Assembly (NCBI RefSeq): GCF_938030145.1
Contig: NZ_CALHGM010000034.1
Span: 1-64,000 of the forward strand
Source: an uncultured Campylobacter sp.
GTDB lineage: Bacteria; Campylobacterota; Campylobacteria; Campylobacterales; Campylobacteraceae
Direction of reading: 5' to 3'
Length of the DNA stretch: 64,000 nt
Shown here piece after piece: positions 44,940 through 53,998 of this stretch. The first letter of the stretch is position 1, and each line of letters begins with the position of its first letter. A program made the translations under genes and the position numbers. The notes beneath the pieces are model-generated. The model did not search any database, was not told the origin of the DNA, and saw only the letters and a list, made by a program, of their open reading frames with translations.

Positions 44940-47930
44940 TTAAAACTGAAACTCCCATGTCAGTTTATAGTTCCTACCCGGCGAGTAAAAACGGTTGATA
45001 CCAAGTCCTGTTTCTTGATCTATCAGATTGCTAGTTCCAAAAGGCCTTATTGATCTGGCGCTTTCCCAAGTGATATATTTGCGATCGGTTATATTATATG
45101 CGCCTGCACGAAGAGTTAGATATTTGATCGGCTTTACATATGTTACGAAGTCTATCGTGGTATATGCGCCGCTTCTCCATTCCACTTCGCTATTGCTTAC
45201 AGGTTTGCCGTTTACGATTTTGCCGCTTCGCGCTTGCTCATACCAATACATATTATAGGTGTCGTCTCCTTTTTTTGCAGCTACCGCAGTTACAAATAGA
45301 TCTGCGCCGAATTTATCGCCTGGGCTTTGGTAGCTTACGCTATAAACCGCCGTTCTAGGCTGGATCGCATTCATCGGGGTATCTATTTTGCCATTACCTA
45401 TGTCCATTCTACCCTTTTGGATACTTAGCTTGTATCCAATGCTAAAACCCTGCAATTGCTGCCAAATTTGATCCAAAGCCAGTCTCGAATCTATCTCTAT
45501 TCCTCTTACTCTTGCTTTTGGACGATTTACGTTTTGATACACAGAGGTAGGCAGCCTGCTTCCACCGTTTCCATAAGGAAGCTGAAATTCCCCCTTATAT
45601 TGTAAATCTATAAAATTCCTATAATCCGTTTGGAATAAATTCAATGTAACAAAGCTTGGCGAATTATGAAGCGTAAAGGCAATCTCTTTAGTCTTTGCCG
45701 TTTCTTTTTTCAAATCCAAATTCGGATATATCGAAAAATCCGGATGCTGGAAAGTGAAGTAAATTTCGTCCGAAGTAGGCGCCCTAAATCCGTTTGCATA
45801 TTTAAGTTGAAGTCTGAAAAAATCAAGTGGATCGATGCTTGTAGCTAAAGAATATGAATTTGCCGAATATTTTCTCTTCTGAGAAGCTAAATATACGGCG
45901 TTGGCTTCTGCATTTGCATCTTTGTGAGCTTTTATCTCTTTTTGAGATGGAGTGCCGGGAAGCGGCGTATAAGGAACAAACATTCCGATAAATAGATCAG
46001 TTGGAATTTTTGGCGTAACGCCTGGAGTATAAGATGGATTGTGTTTAACCTTATCATATCTATAATTAAGATCAAAGGCCAAAACATCGTTTATACGAAA
46101 GTCATCTCCCACATAAAGCGCTCCGGTTTTGGTCTCAACTGGAATAAGGAAGCTAAAAGGATTGTCTTCGTGGCCGCAAGCGTCATTATAGGTAGAGGCA
46201 TTGGTATATGATTGGCATTTATCTGGATACCAAGTGCCTAATATGGGAAACTTAGGATTAGTATTTCTAACTCCAGTAAAATATTTAGCCCACCATTGTT
46301 TATTTTTAGGAGAATAACCCGCCCTATTTACCATACTTTTATCGCTTTTACTATAAAGCCCTCCGTAACTTAAAGAGTGTTCTGTGCTTTTTATATGAAA
46401 GTCTTTTGTAAGGTCAAGATTAAACTGCTTAGTATTGGTGTTTAAATCTCTATCCTTCCAGTTGTTTTCTACGTATCCGTTTTGGCTAGGTAAAAGTATC
46501 TCATCCGAACCAACCGGTGATAATTTGCCGTAATTGCCTTTACTATAAGGCGTAGTTACTTTATTTATTGAATATGTTTTATATGTACCGCTATTCGTAT
46601 CAAAAAGAGTCATACCTTTAGAGCAATCATATTCATCACAATTGACATAGGCATCGTCATTAGGTTTATAACTGCTATATGCATTCATATCTAATATATG
46701 GGATTCGTTTTTTGGATTATCCGGATCTGAAAAATCAAACTGACTATCTACTAACGTAGGCATGAATCCCCACTTTAGCCATGTCTTTACTTCCCCTCCA
46801 TATTTATCTACCATTTTTCCGTCTTCATTTATATGAAGGCCGGATGGATTTGAATTTCCCGCGCAATTATCACCCTCGCAATACTCATCCGTTCTTGCTT
46901 TTAACTTAATATGTTGCTTGTTATAGCTAAATTTTAAGCTATCCCACAAAGGCGTTTCATCGAAATTTTCGTAAGAAAACGAGTAATTCTTTCTTTCGCT
47001 TCTATCGTTAGTGTGTCGTATATCGTTAGTCAATGCTCCCCAAGGGGTTTGCGTATTATAAAGAGCAAATTGATTCGACCAGTCTATTCCCTCTGATTTT
47101 ATATTAGACTTATCGTATCCTAGGCTAAATCTATCGGTATCGGTGGGTTGAAAACCAAATTTGACAAGGGTGCTTTTCTTGTAAATTCTATACGGATCGG
47201 GCTTTTCCCTAACTTTTCTGATGACGGTTGGGTCATAGTCTTTATAACCCCAGTTTTTTAGTTCATGTCCTTCTCTATCAGTATGAATAGCCAAAAGATC
47301 AAACCACTTAAACCGAACTGCAGCTGCGTGGCTTTGCCAGTTTTGTCTATCCGCACTTTGATACCCGCGCTTAAATCCGTAATACCAATCCTTCTCCGTT
47401 AGATAATCTCTCGCATCCTTTGTCTCAAACGCTACTGAGCCACCTAGCGCGCCCGAGCCTCTTTTTACCGAATCTGCACCTTTAGTGATATCTACTTGTC
47501 TTACGTTTTCAACCTCAACGCCGTTTCTAGTGTTATTAAAGTTTCCATATCCTTCAAATAGATCTTTAAAACCTTGCGAGCTTAGTGTTTCTGCTTGGCG
47601 AAGTCCATCTATACTGATATCGACGCGATTTTCATCCACGCCGCGGATCGAATAACCACTAGCACCGAATCTTCCGCTTTCGACAACTGAAACGCCGGTT
47701 TCGTGACGAACCATATCTCTACTATCGCTAACTTGCTCTTTGGCAAGTTGCTTGGCGCTCTTTTTGGTTTCGCCGACTTTTTTGGTAAGCGGGTCGCTTT
47801 CTACGTTTCCCGTAACATTGATCTGCCCTAAATTTTGGGAGCCACCTTCGCTATCGTCTTGCGCAGCTAAAGTGACTGCACATAAACATAGCGTACCTAT
47901 AGCCGCAACAGAAAGCCTAAGTAAGCTCAT
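44940..47930 (-). CDS. TonB-dependent receptor, transferrin/haemoglobin type
   Basis: 996-residue outer-membrane receptor. Signal peptide MSLLRLSVAAIGTLCLCAVT, plug domain with SRDMVRHETGVSVVESGR, GYSIRGVDENRVDISIDGLRQ and KGADSVKRGSGALGGSVAF (TbpA/LbpA/Hb-receptor signatures), then a large barrel ending in Phe (KLTWEFQF). Extracellular loops carry several Cys pairs (CEGDNC, NCDEYDC). Ligand could be haem protein, transferrin or lactoferrin; the sequence does not decide. AAGGATC precedes the ATG, and an AT-rich promoter region lies upstream. Codons are somewhat more AT-rich than in neighbouring core genes. Confidence 0.9.
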   Translation of the reverse strand: MSLLRLSVAAIGTLCLCAVTLAAQDDSEGGSQNLGQINVTGNVESDPLTKKVGETKKSAKQLAKEQVSDSRDMVRHETGVSVVESGRFGASGYSIRGVDENRVDISIDGLRQAETLSSQGFKDLFEGYGNFNNTRNGVEVENVRQVDITKGADSVKRGSGALGGSVAFETKDARDYLTEKDWYYGFKRGYQSADRQNWQSHAAAVRFKWFDLLAIHTDREGHELKNWGYKDYDPTVIRKVREKPDPYRIYKKSTLVKFGFQPTDTDRFSLGYDKSNIKSEGIDWSNQFALYNTQTPWGALTNDIRHTNDRSERKNYSFSYENFDETPLWDSLKFSYNKQHIKLKARTDEYCEGDNCAGNSNPSGLHINEDGKMVDKYGGEVKTWLKWGFMPTLVDSQFDFSDPDNPKNESHILDMNAYSSYKPNDDAYVNCDEYDCSKGMTLFDTNSGTYKTYSINKVTTPYSKGNYGKLSPVGSDEILLPSQNGYVENNWKDRDLNTNTKQFNLDLTKDFHIKSTEHSLSYGGLYSKSDKSMVNRAGYSPKNKQWWAKYFTGVRNTNPKFPILGTWYPDKCQSYTNASTYNDACGHEDNPFSFLIPVETKTGALYVGDDFRINDVLAFDLNYRYDKVKHNPSYTPGVTPKIPTDLFIGMFVPYTPLPGTPSQKEIKAHKDANAEANAVYLASQKRKYSANSYSLATSIDPLDFFRLQLKYANGFRAPTSDEIYFTFQHPDFSIYPNLDLKKETAKTKEIAFTLHNSPSFVTLNLFQTDYRNFIDLQYKGEFQLPYGNGGSRLPTSVYQNVNRPKARVRGIEIDSRLALDQIWQQLQGFSIGYKLSIQKGRMDIGNGKIDTPMNAIQPRTAVYSVSYQSPGDKFGADLFVTAVAAKKGDDTYNMYWYEQARSGKIVNGKPVSNSEVEWRSGAYTTIDFVTYVKPIKYLTLRAGAYNITDRKYITWESARSIRPFGTSNLIDQETGLGINRFYSPGRNYKLTWEFQF

Positions 47931-48391
47931 TTTGATCCTTTTATAATACTATTTCTCATATGCGTTATTAAAAACTGCGATATATTAGTGAAAAATTCTT
48001 TAAATTTAAATTAAAAAGAATTTATTTATCATTTATAATTATAGCGCTTAATTTAATTTAAAGAAATCCCAGCCTTACGCTTTTGTATATTAAATTTATA
48101 TTTTTTAAAATTACAAATTTTTACTTTAAATTTGAAAGTATTTTAATGAAATACTAAACGATGATGGGGTAAATAAATTTTGAAATTTTAAGTTAAAAAA
48201 TTTTAAAATTTTATCATAAGTGAGTGGAATTTTATCTACGCGCAGTTTATAGCTGACATCATGGCAGATTGGTATTTCTAGGAAGCTGCGCCTAAGATAA
48301 TTTATAAAATTTAGAATTTTAAAATTCTAAAAAATTGATAGCTCGCTGATTGCGTAGCCTTGTTTGCGCGAAAGCATGCAAGCTTCACGGA
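47931..48391. other. Non-coding 461-bp gap upstream of the TonB receptor
   Basis: Contains the candidate promoter/iron-box segment at 48018-48043 and very AT-rich DNA from 48060 to 48350. No gene was recognised. Confidence 0.55.
48018..48043 (-). promoter_or_regulatory. Promoter with possible Fur-type box for the TonB receptor
   Basis: TATAAT lies on the minus strand at 48043-48038, about 108 bases before the receptor ATG. Directly downstream is TATAAATGATAAATAAATT, an AT-rich sequence with NAT-type triplets that could be a Fur site at the transcript start. Matching by eye in such AT-rich DNA is weak. Confidence 0.35.
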
Positions 48392-49417
48392 TTAAGGCGC
48401 GCTCGGTGCGATGCCGTGTTTATTATCGATGAGTTCTGCTTCGTTTAATTGCTTGTATTCGTCGCAGCCGATCTGCTCTGCTAAATCGCATGCTTTCCCG
48501 TAAAATTCTTTTGCTAAGGATCTATCTTGTTTAATATGCCATCCATTTTTGTATAAATCCCCGAGATAACTACACGAGTCCGCATCCCCGCTCTCGCAAG
48601 TATTTTTAAGCAAATTTAGCCCGCTTTGATATAGGCTTTCTGCTTTTTGGTAATTACCTGCTTTGTAAAAGTCTCCCAGAGTCAAGCACGCCGCCGCCCT
48701 GCCGCCATCACAAGCCTTTTGGTATAAATCCGCAGCCTTTTTGAAATCCTTCTCTACGCCCCTGCCGTCTATATATAGATCCGCTAGGCGCTGGCACTCA
48801 TATAAGTCGCCTTCATCGCATTTCTTTTGATTTATTTGAGCCTTCTTTTGGTACAAAACAGCCGCTTTTTTATATAAGCTCTCCGACTTTTGCAAGTCCT
48901 GCTCGACCTTGTCGCCGTTTTTATATAAATATGCAAGGTTATTGCACATATCTGCATCACCGTTATCGCAAATCATTTGACGCAAAACCATAGCCTTGTG
49001 CTTGTCTCTTGGGACGCCGATACCAGATTCGTATGAAATTGCAAGCAAATTGCACGAAAACATATTGCCGCCGTCACAAGCCTTTTGATGCAGGCTCGCC
49101 GCCTTTTGATAATCTTGTCTAACGCCATAGCCTTCAAAGTATAGTCCTGCAAGCTCATAGCAACCGGTCATATCTCCGTCATCGCAGGCTTTTTGATAAA
49201 AATTCGCCGCTTTTTGATAGTTTTGAGTGACGTTCCTGCCGAATCGATATAAGTTTCCGAGCCTATAGCAACTTCGCGTATCTCCACCGTCGCAGCTGCG
49301 CTGCCACATTTTTATCGCTTTAGGATAATCGCCGTCCTCATAGAGCTTATCCGCGTCTTCAAAGACTCCCCCCATGCAAAACATAGCTATAACGGCTAGA
49401 TAAAGATATCTTTTCAT
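48392..49417 (-). CDS. Sel1-repeat Hcp-like cysteine-rich exported protein
   Basis: 341 residues: signal peptide (MKRYLYLAVIAMFCMGG), then about seven Sel1-like repeats of 36 residues with paired cysteines (for example YQKACDDGDMTGCYELAGLY), as in Helicobacter cysteine-rich proteins (HcpA family). These form disulfide-stapled alpha/alpha solenoids, exported and protein-binding. A long Lys-rich helix (LYKKAAVLYQKKAQINQKKC) interrupts the array. The family call is firm; the partner is unknown. Confidence 0.85.
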   Translation of the reverse strand: MKRYLYLAVIAMFCMGGVFEDADKLYEDGDYPKAIKMWQRSCDGGDTRSCYRLGNLYRFGRNVTQNYQKAANFYQKACDDGDMTGCYELAGLYFEGYGVRQDYQKAASLHQKACDGGNMFSCNLLAISYESGIGVPRDKHKAMVLRQMICDNGDADMCNNLAYLYKNGDKVEQDLQKSESLYKKAAVLYQKKAQINQKKCDEGDLYECQRLADLYIDGRGVEKDFKKAADLYQKACDGGRAAACLTLGDFYKAGNYQKAESLYQSGLNLLKNTCESGDADSCSYLGDLYKNGWHIKQDRSLAKEFYGKACDLAEQIGCDEYKQLNEAELIDNKHGIAPSAP

Positions 49418-49497
49418 TTAATCCCTTTGAAATTTCTGTAAATCTACTCGCGCATTCACGGTGTAAAATTCTGCATCTAATATTTTATGATCTCGGC

Positions 49498-49535
49498 TTG
49501 CGCGCGGGCTTAATGCCAAGCGGTCTAGCGCGCAA
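49498..49535 (-). terminator. Hairpin after ppk
   Basis: TTGCGCGC at 49498-49505 pairs with GCGCGCAA at 49528-49535 around a 22-base loop, 14 bases beyond the ppk stop. No U-run follows. Confidence 0.4.
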
Positions 49536-49548
49536 ATCCGGCGCGCAC

Positions 49549-51630
49549 TTAACTCTCCTTCAAAAGCTTAGTTAGCGCAGTGCCGCTTTCGTCGTGTTTG
49601 CGGATATTTTTATAAATTTTACTAAAATAAGCTTCTAAAAATTCCTGATCGTCGATCTTTTCTTCGCCCTTTTTCGGCGCGATCTTTCGGTACTCGCCGC
49701 TGCTTTGCAGCTCGAATGCAAGCTCGTTGTCGCTTAGCTGAAGTTTTAAAATTTCTTTGAGCTTGTTTTGCAAATTTTCGTTGTAGATCGGGCTCATCAG
49801 CTCCAGTCTGCGCTCTAAATTTCGCGGCATCCAATCCGCGCTCGCGATATATAGGCTGGGCTGCGCGTGCGCGAAATAAAAAATTCTAGCGTGCTCCAGG
49901 TATTTGCCGACGATCGAGATCACGCGGATATTTTCGCTGACGCCCTTAAGTGCTGGGCGCAAGCAGCAGATGCCGCGCACGATGAGATCGATCTTTACGC
50001 CCGCGGCGCTTGCTTTATACAGCGCCTTGATCATATCGCCGTCGACAAGAGCGTTCATCTTAGCGATGATCCTGCCGGCAGAGCCTTTTTTCTCCTCGTT
50101 TTTTATCATCGCCAGGAGTCGCTCTTTGATCTGCATCGGCGACATAGCGAGGTTGTCAAGCTTGCGGTTTTTGTTGTAGCCCGAGAGGATGTGGAAGAAA
50201 TTCGTCGTGTCCTTATCGAAGCGGTCGCCGCAGGTAAAAAAGCTCACATCGGTGTAAATTTTAGCGCTCGAGCCGTTGTAGTTGCCCGTGCCTAGGTGGA
50301 TATAAAATTTTAGCTTGCCGTCCTCTTTTTTGATGATCTGAGTTACCTTGGCGTGGACTTTAAAGCCCGTGATGCCGTAGATCACGTGCGCGCCGGCGTC
50401 TTCGAGAGCCTTCGCCCAGTGCAGGTTGTTTTCCTCATCAAACCTCGCCTTAAGCTCGACCATCACCGTTACCTGCTTACCGTCGCTTGCGGCCTCGATC
50501 AGGCTTTGAACGATCGGGGAGTTTTTCTCCACGCGATATAGCGTCATACGGATCGAGATGACCTTTGGATCTTTGGCGGCCTCTTTGATGAGCTTTTGGA
50601 CAGGATCGAAGCTCTCGTAAGGATGGATCAGCAGGATATCCTCTTTCTCCATCGCGCTCATAACGGAGGTGTTTTCGTTAAAGGGGGGCAGAGTTTTTGG
50701 CAGATATTGAGGATGGGCTAGAAAGGAAAAATCCTTATTGGAAGCGATCTCCCAAAGCCCGTCCAGCGTAAGCGGCACGGCGCATTCATATATATCTTTG
50801 TAAAAAATTTTAAGATGGGAATTTAGAAATTCCAGCAGTTCGGCATCGGCGTCTTTCTCGATCTGAAGCCGCACGAAAGCCCCTTTACGGCGCAGCTTAA
50901 GCCCCGCTTCCAGGATCATCATAAAATCGTCCGCTTCCTCCTCTTCGATCACGATGTCGGCGTTTCGCGTGACGCGGAAAGCTGCGGAGCTGATGAGCTT
51001 ATAGCCCGGGAAAATTTCCTCCGCGTGGCGTTTTACGATGGTGCCGATCGGCACGTAGGTGTTTTGCGCGACCTGCACGAAGCGCGGGATCACGCGCGGA
51101 ATTCTAATCATCCCAAAATGCACCGACTCGGGCGCGCCCTCGTCGCAGAGCTTGACTGCGAGGGAGAAGCTGAGATTATTTAAATGCGGGAATGGATGGG
51201 TCGCATCGACTGCGATCGGGACGATGACGGGCATTATCTGCGAGAAGAAAAACTCGTCCGCTGCGGGCTTTAGCTCGGGCTGCAGCTCGTCGTAGCTTTT
51301 GATAAAAAGCCCGTTTTTGCAAAGCTCCTTTTGTATGCCGAAATACTGCTGCTCAAGCTCGGTTTGTTCGTTTCTTAGATAGGAGCGGATCGCGCGTAGC
51401 TGCTCGAGAGGCGTCATCTCGTCATCTCCGCTGGTTATAACGCCGGCGGTGAAAAGCTGCTTCAAGCCCGCCACGCGGATCATATAAAATTCGTCTAAAT
51501 TCGTGCTGTAAATCGCTAGAAATTTTAATTTTTCAATTAGCGGGATATCCTTTTTGCATTGTTCCAGCACGCGGGTATTGAAGCGCAGCCAGCTTAGCTC
51601 GCGGTTTATAAAATTATTTTGTGTTTGCAT
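49549..51630 (-). CDS. ppk: Polyphosphate kinase 1
   Basis: Makes inorganic polyphosphate from ATP at the membrane periphery. FINRELSWLRFNTRVLEQ at the N-terminus, the catalytic region KVHAKVTQIIK and HLGTGNYNGSSA, and SADWMPRNLERRLEL are all PPK1 hallmarks. The ATG at 51630 is preferred because AAGGAGTT lies eight bases upstream; a longer reading from 51672 lacks family similarity in its first 14 residues. 693 residues, normal length. Confidence 0.95.
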   Translation of the reverse strand: MQTQNNFINRELSWLRFNTRVLEQCKKDIPLIEKLKFLAIYSTNLDEFYMIRVAGLKQLFTAGVITSGDDEMTPLEQLRAIRSYLRNEQTELEQQYFGIQKELCKNGLFIKSYDELQPELKPAADEFFFSQIMPVIVPIAVDATHPFPHLNNLSFSLAVKLCDEGAPESVHFGMIRIPRVIPRFVQVAQNTYVPIGTIVKRHAEEIFPGYKLISSAAFRVTRNADIVIEEEEADDFMMILEAGLKLRRKGAFVRLQIEKDADAELLEFLNSHLKIFYKDIYECAVPLTLDGLWEIASNKDFSFLAHPQYLPKTLPPFNENTSVMSAMEKEDILLIHPYESFDPVQKLIKEAAKDPKVISIRMTLYRVEKNSPIVQSLIEAASDGKQVTVMVELKARFDEENNLHWAKALEDAGAHVIYGITGFKVHAKVTQIIKKEDGKLKFYIHLGTGNYNGSSAKIYTDVSFFTCGDRFDKDTTNFFHILSGYNKNRKLDNLAMSPMQIKERLLAMIKNEEKKGSAGRIIAKMNALVDGDMIKALYKASAAGVKIDLIVRGICCLRPALKGVSENIRVISIVGKYLEHARIFYFAHAQPSLYIASADWMPRNLERRLELMSPIYNENLQNKLKEILKLQLSDNELAFELQSSGEYRKIAPKKGEEKIDDQEFLEAYFSKIYKNIRKHDESGTALTKLLKES

Positions 51631-51743
51631 AAAAACTCCTTTTTGAATATTAATTCTAAGATTATAGCCCAATTAAGATTAAATTTTAAAGTCCGAATTT
51701 CATGAGCTTGCAAGTGGGGTAATTTAGTATTTAAAATTCTACC

Positions 51744-52529
51744 CTAATTCCCTATTTTTCCTAAATCCTTGCACATTTGCGTGTCGCCGTCTTTGCAGCC
51801 CAGCTGCAAATACCGCCTTAAATATAAAATTTGCTCTTTCTCCTCCTCGCTCATATCAAGCACCCATTTGCACGCCTCCTTTACATTACCCCTGTCGCAA
51901 GCCTTTTTACAAAAATTTTTGCCTTCATTTTTATCTACTTTAGCCCACAATAGCAATCCGTAAGCGTAGCACGAAGGGTAATGCTCTCCGTTGCAGCCGA
52001 TTTCATAAAATTTCATAACCTCATTTATATTCTCATTCTCTCTGTTTAACGATGTGGCAAAGTGCCCGCATCCTGCGGGATTTCCCGCATCGCAGGATTT
52101 TTTAAAATACTCTTTTGCCACAAGCTCGTCTTTTTTTACGCCTTCACCATAAAAATATAAAAGCCCGTAGTCATCACAAAATTTCGCGTCCAGCTCGCAA
52201 GCTCTTTCGTAATATGTCTTGATTTTCGCGTGTTTTTCGTCCAAAGAAGTAAGCGAATACGCTTGTCCCATAAAAATGCAGCCTTTGGCATATCCCAAAC
52301 TGCATGATTTTTCAAAAAATTCCAATGCCAAATCATCGTTTTTTCGTGCGCAAGATTTATTATTTAGAATTAAAGCCGCCAAATAACATGCTTCGCCGTC
52401 ACCGCTACTGCATTTCTTTAAATTTAAATCGTAAATATCGCACGCAGGCGCCCCTAGAGAATAAATTTCGCTTACGCTCTCAGCCTTTAAAAACAGAACC
52501 GACGCGAGTATAAAAAATAGCGCTTTCAT
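51744..52529 (-). CDS. Sel1-repeat Hcp-like exported protein
   Basis: About 261 residues: signal peptide (MKALFFILASVLFLKAESV), then Sel1-like repeats with paired cysteines (FFEKSCSLGYAKGCIFMGQA, YFKKSCDAGNPAGCGHFATS). I chose the ATG at 52529 because GAAGG lies just before it and it opens directly with the signal peptide. Similar to the 48392 gene in plan but not a close copy. Confidence 0.82.
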   Translation of the reverse strand: MKALFFILASVLFLKAESVSEIYSLGAPACDIYDLNLKKCSSGDGEACYLAALILNNKSCARKNDDLALEFFEKSCSLGYAKGCIFMGQAYSLTSLDEKHAKIKTYYERACELDAKFCDDYGLLYFYGEGVKKDELVAKEYFKKSCDAGNPAGCGHFATSLNRENENINEVMKFYEIGCNGEHYPSCYAYGLLLWAKVDKNEGKNFCKKACDRGNVKEACKWVLDMSEEEKEQILYLRRYLQLGCKDGDTQMCKDLGKIGN

Positions 52530-52704
52530 TTCAGCCTTCGTAAACAATATAAATTTAAATCAGAAAACGACGTAAATTTTATCTCTTTGCTAGCGGCTGC
52601 GCTTTGGTTACGCTCTGCCGAGGCTTGCGTTATTAAAGGCGCCAAAATTACGGGATAGAATTCTTTCATTATCGCTCTTTCCCCCTCTTTGGATTTGCCA
52701 TCTT

Positions 52705-53241
52705 TTACTCCTTGGTTGAATTTTCATTTTCATGGTATTTTTGATAAATTTTCCCGTATGCCTTTCTAGCACATTTTACAGGATCGCGATCTTTGCTGTC
52801 GCGCAAACAGTCGTCTAGAGCTTCTCTTAGTTCGCAAGATTTTAACTTAAGTAGTTTTTTCTCATCATTAAATTTTTCGCAAGCTATAACATAGTTACTA
52901 AAAGCCCTTTCGATATTGCCTCTTCTCATAATGTCAAATATTCCCAGATTGTAGCAGGACTCGGCTACGCCTGCCTTACAAGATTTATCTAATGGCGCAA
53001 CCGAGGCTTCGCGCATACCCAGTTCAAAGCCCATAATATAACCCACATCGGCGCACCCGATCATATCTCCGCCATCACATTTTTTAGATAAAATTTTTAT
53101 CAGCTTAGTGCATGAGCTATATTTACCGTTTCCTTTATCGCATTCGTTGTAAAGATTTTCCTCTTCAGCCGTAGGCTTATCCGCTATTGCGATAGAAGCT
53201 AAAAATATCATAGAATAAAATATAAAGCATAGCCTTGTCAT
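52705..53241 (-). CDS. Small exported Sel1/Hcp-like protein
   Basis: 178 residues: signal peptide (MTRLCFIFYSMIFLASIAIA), then CDKGNGKYSSCTKLIKILSKKCDGGDMIGC and two further Cys-paired helices, one or two recognisable Sel1-like units. It is coupled to the next gene upstream through ATGA (53238-53241). The shared stem GKYSSC-KL-EILSK-CD in both proteins marks them as a tandem paralog pair. Confidence 0.7.
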   Translation of the reverse strand: MTRLCFIFYSMIFLASIAIADKPTAEEENLYNECDKGNGKYSSCTKLIKILSKKCDGGDMIGCADVGYIMGFELGMREASVAPLDKSCKAGVAESCYNLGIFDIMRRGNIERAFSNYVIACEKFNDEKKLLKLKSCELREALDDCLRDSKDRDPVKCARKAYGKIYQKYHENENSTKE

Positions 53242-53780
53242 TTCAACTCCCCATATAGTTTATTATAAATTTCTTTCATTTTTCCTCTTGGATTGCACTC
53301 TTTATCTTCCATACAAATTTTAAGTTCATCGTAAAATCCGCAATACTCATGTGCAGATTCCGAATCCATACTACATATTTTTTTAAAGCTCTTTAAAACT
53401 CTATCTGTATTTCCGGTGAAATACAGATCTTCCCAATTAAGGCATAAGCAACTCGTCATTAAATTTGCATCGCAACTTTTAACAAGATAATTTATAGCTT
53501 CTTCGTCTCTATTTAATGTCAATAAAAGAAGCGCATTTAATTCGCAACTTAAATAACGCCTATCGTCGTCGCACTCTTTAGATAAAATTTCAACGAGTTT
53601 ATTGCACGAGCTATATTTTCCATCACCGTAATCGCAGGATTTAAAAAGCATCCTTTGCTCTTCGTTATTAAAATCCTCTAACTTTATCAAGCTTGTCAAA
53701 TGCGATTTTGCTGCAGCGGGGATGGCTATTAATGCCACCATAAACGTGAGTATATAAATTTTAAGATAGAATTTTTTCAT
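53238..53780 (-). CDS. Small exported Sel1/Hcp-like protein, paralog
   Basis: 180 residues with an N-terminal hydrophobic signal (MKKFYLKIYILTFMVALIAI) and a Cys-rich helical body. CDYGDGKYSSCNKLVEILSK closely parallels the downstream gene. Cysteines occur in regularly spaced pairs. AAGGAGTA lies before the ATG. A two-gene tandem duplication is the simplest origin. Confidence 0.7.
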   Translation of the reverse strand: MKKFYLKIYILTFMVALIAIPAAAKSHLTSLIKLEDFNNEEQRMLFKSCDYGDGKYSSCNKLVEILSKECDDDRRYLSCELNALLLLTLNRDEEAINYLVKSCDANLMTSCLCLNWEDLYFTGNTDRVLKSFKKICSMDSESAHEYCGFYDELKICMEDKECNPRGKMKEIYNKLYGELK

Positions 53781-53998
53781 TAGTACTCCTTGTTTTAAGC
53801 GACGATTATATTTAAAAATTTTTAGCTGCTTCTTAAAATTTAAGAGGCACGGCGGTGCAATAAGTGCGCCGTAATCCCACCCGCCTGCGCTTAGATGAAA
53901 TTTTAAAATTTAGCCGCCCGCTACGCACGAAAACTCCATAATCCGCCGTAAAATTTCGCTCGCAATGAATCTAAGTTGCGCGGGCATAATCCGCCGCC

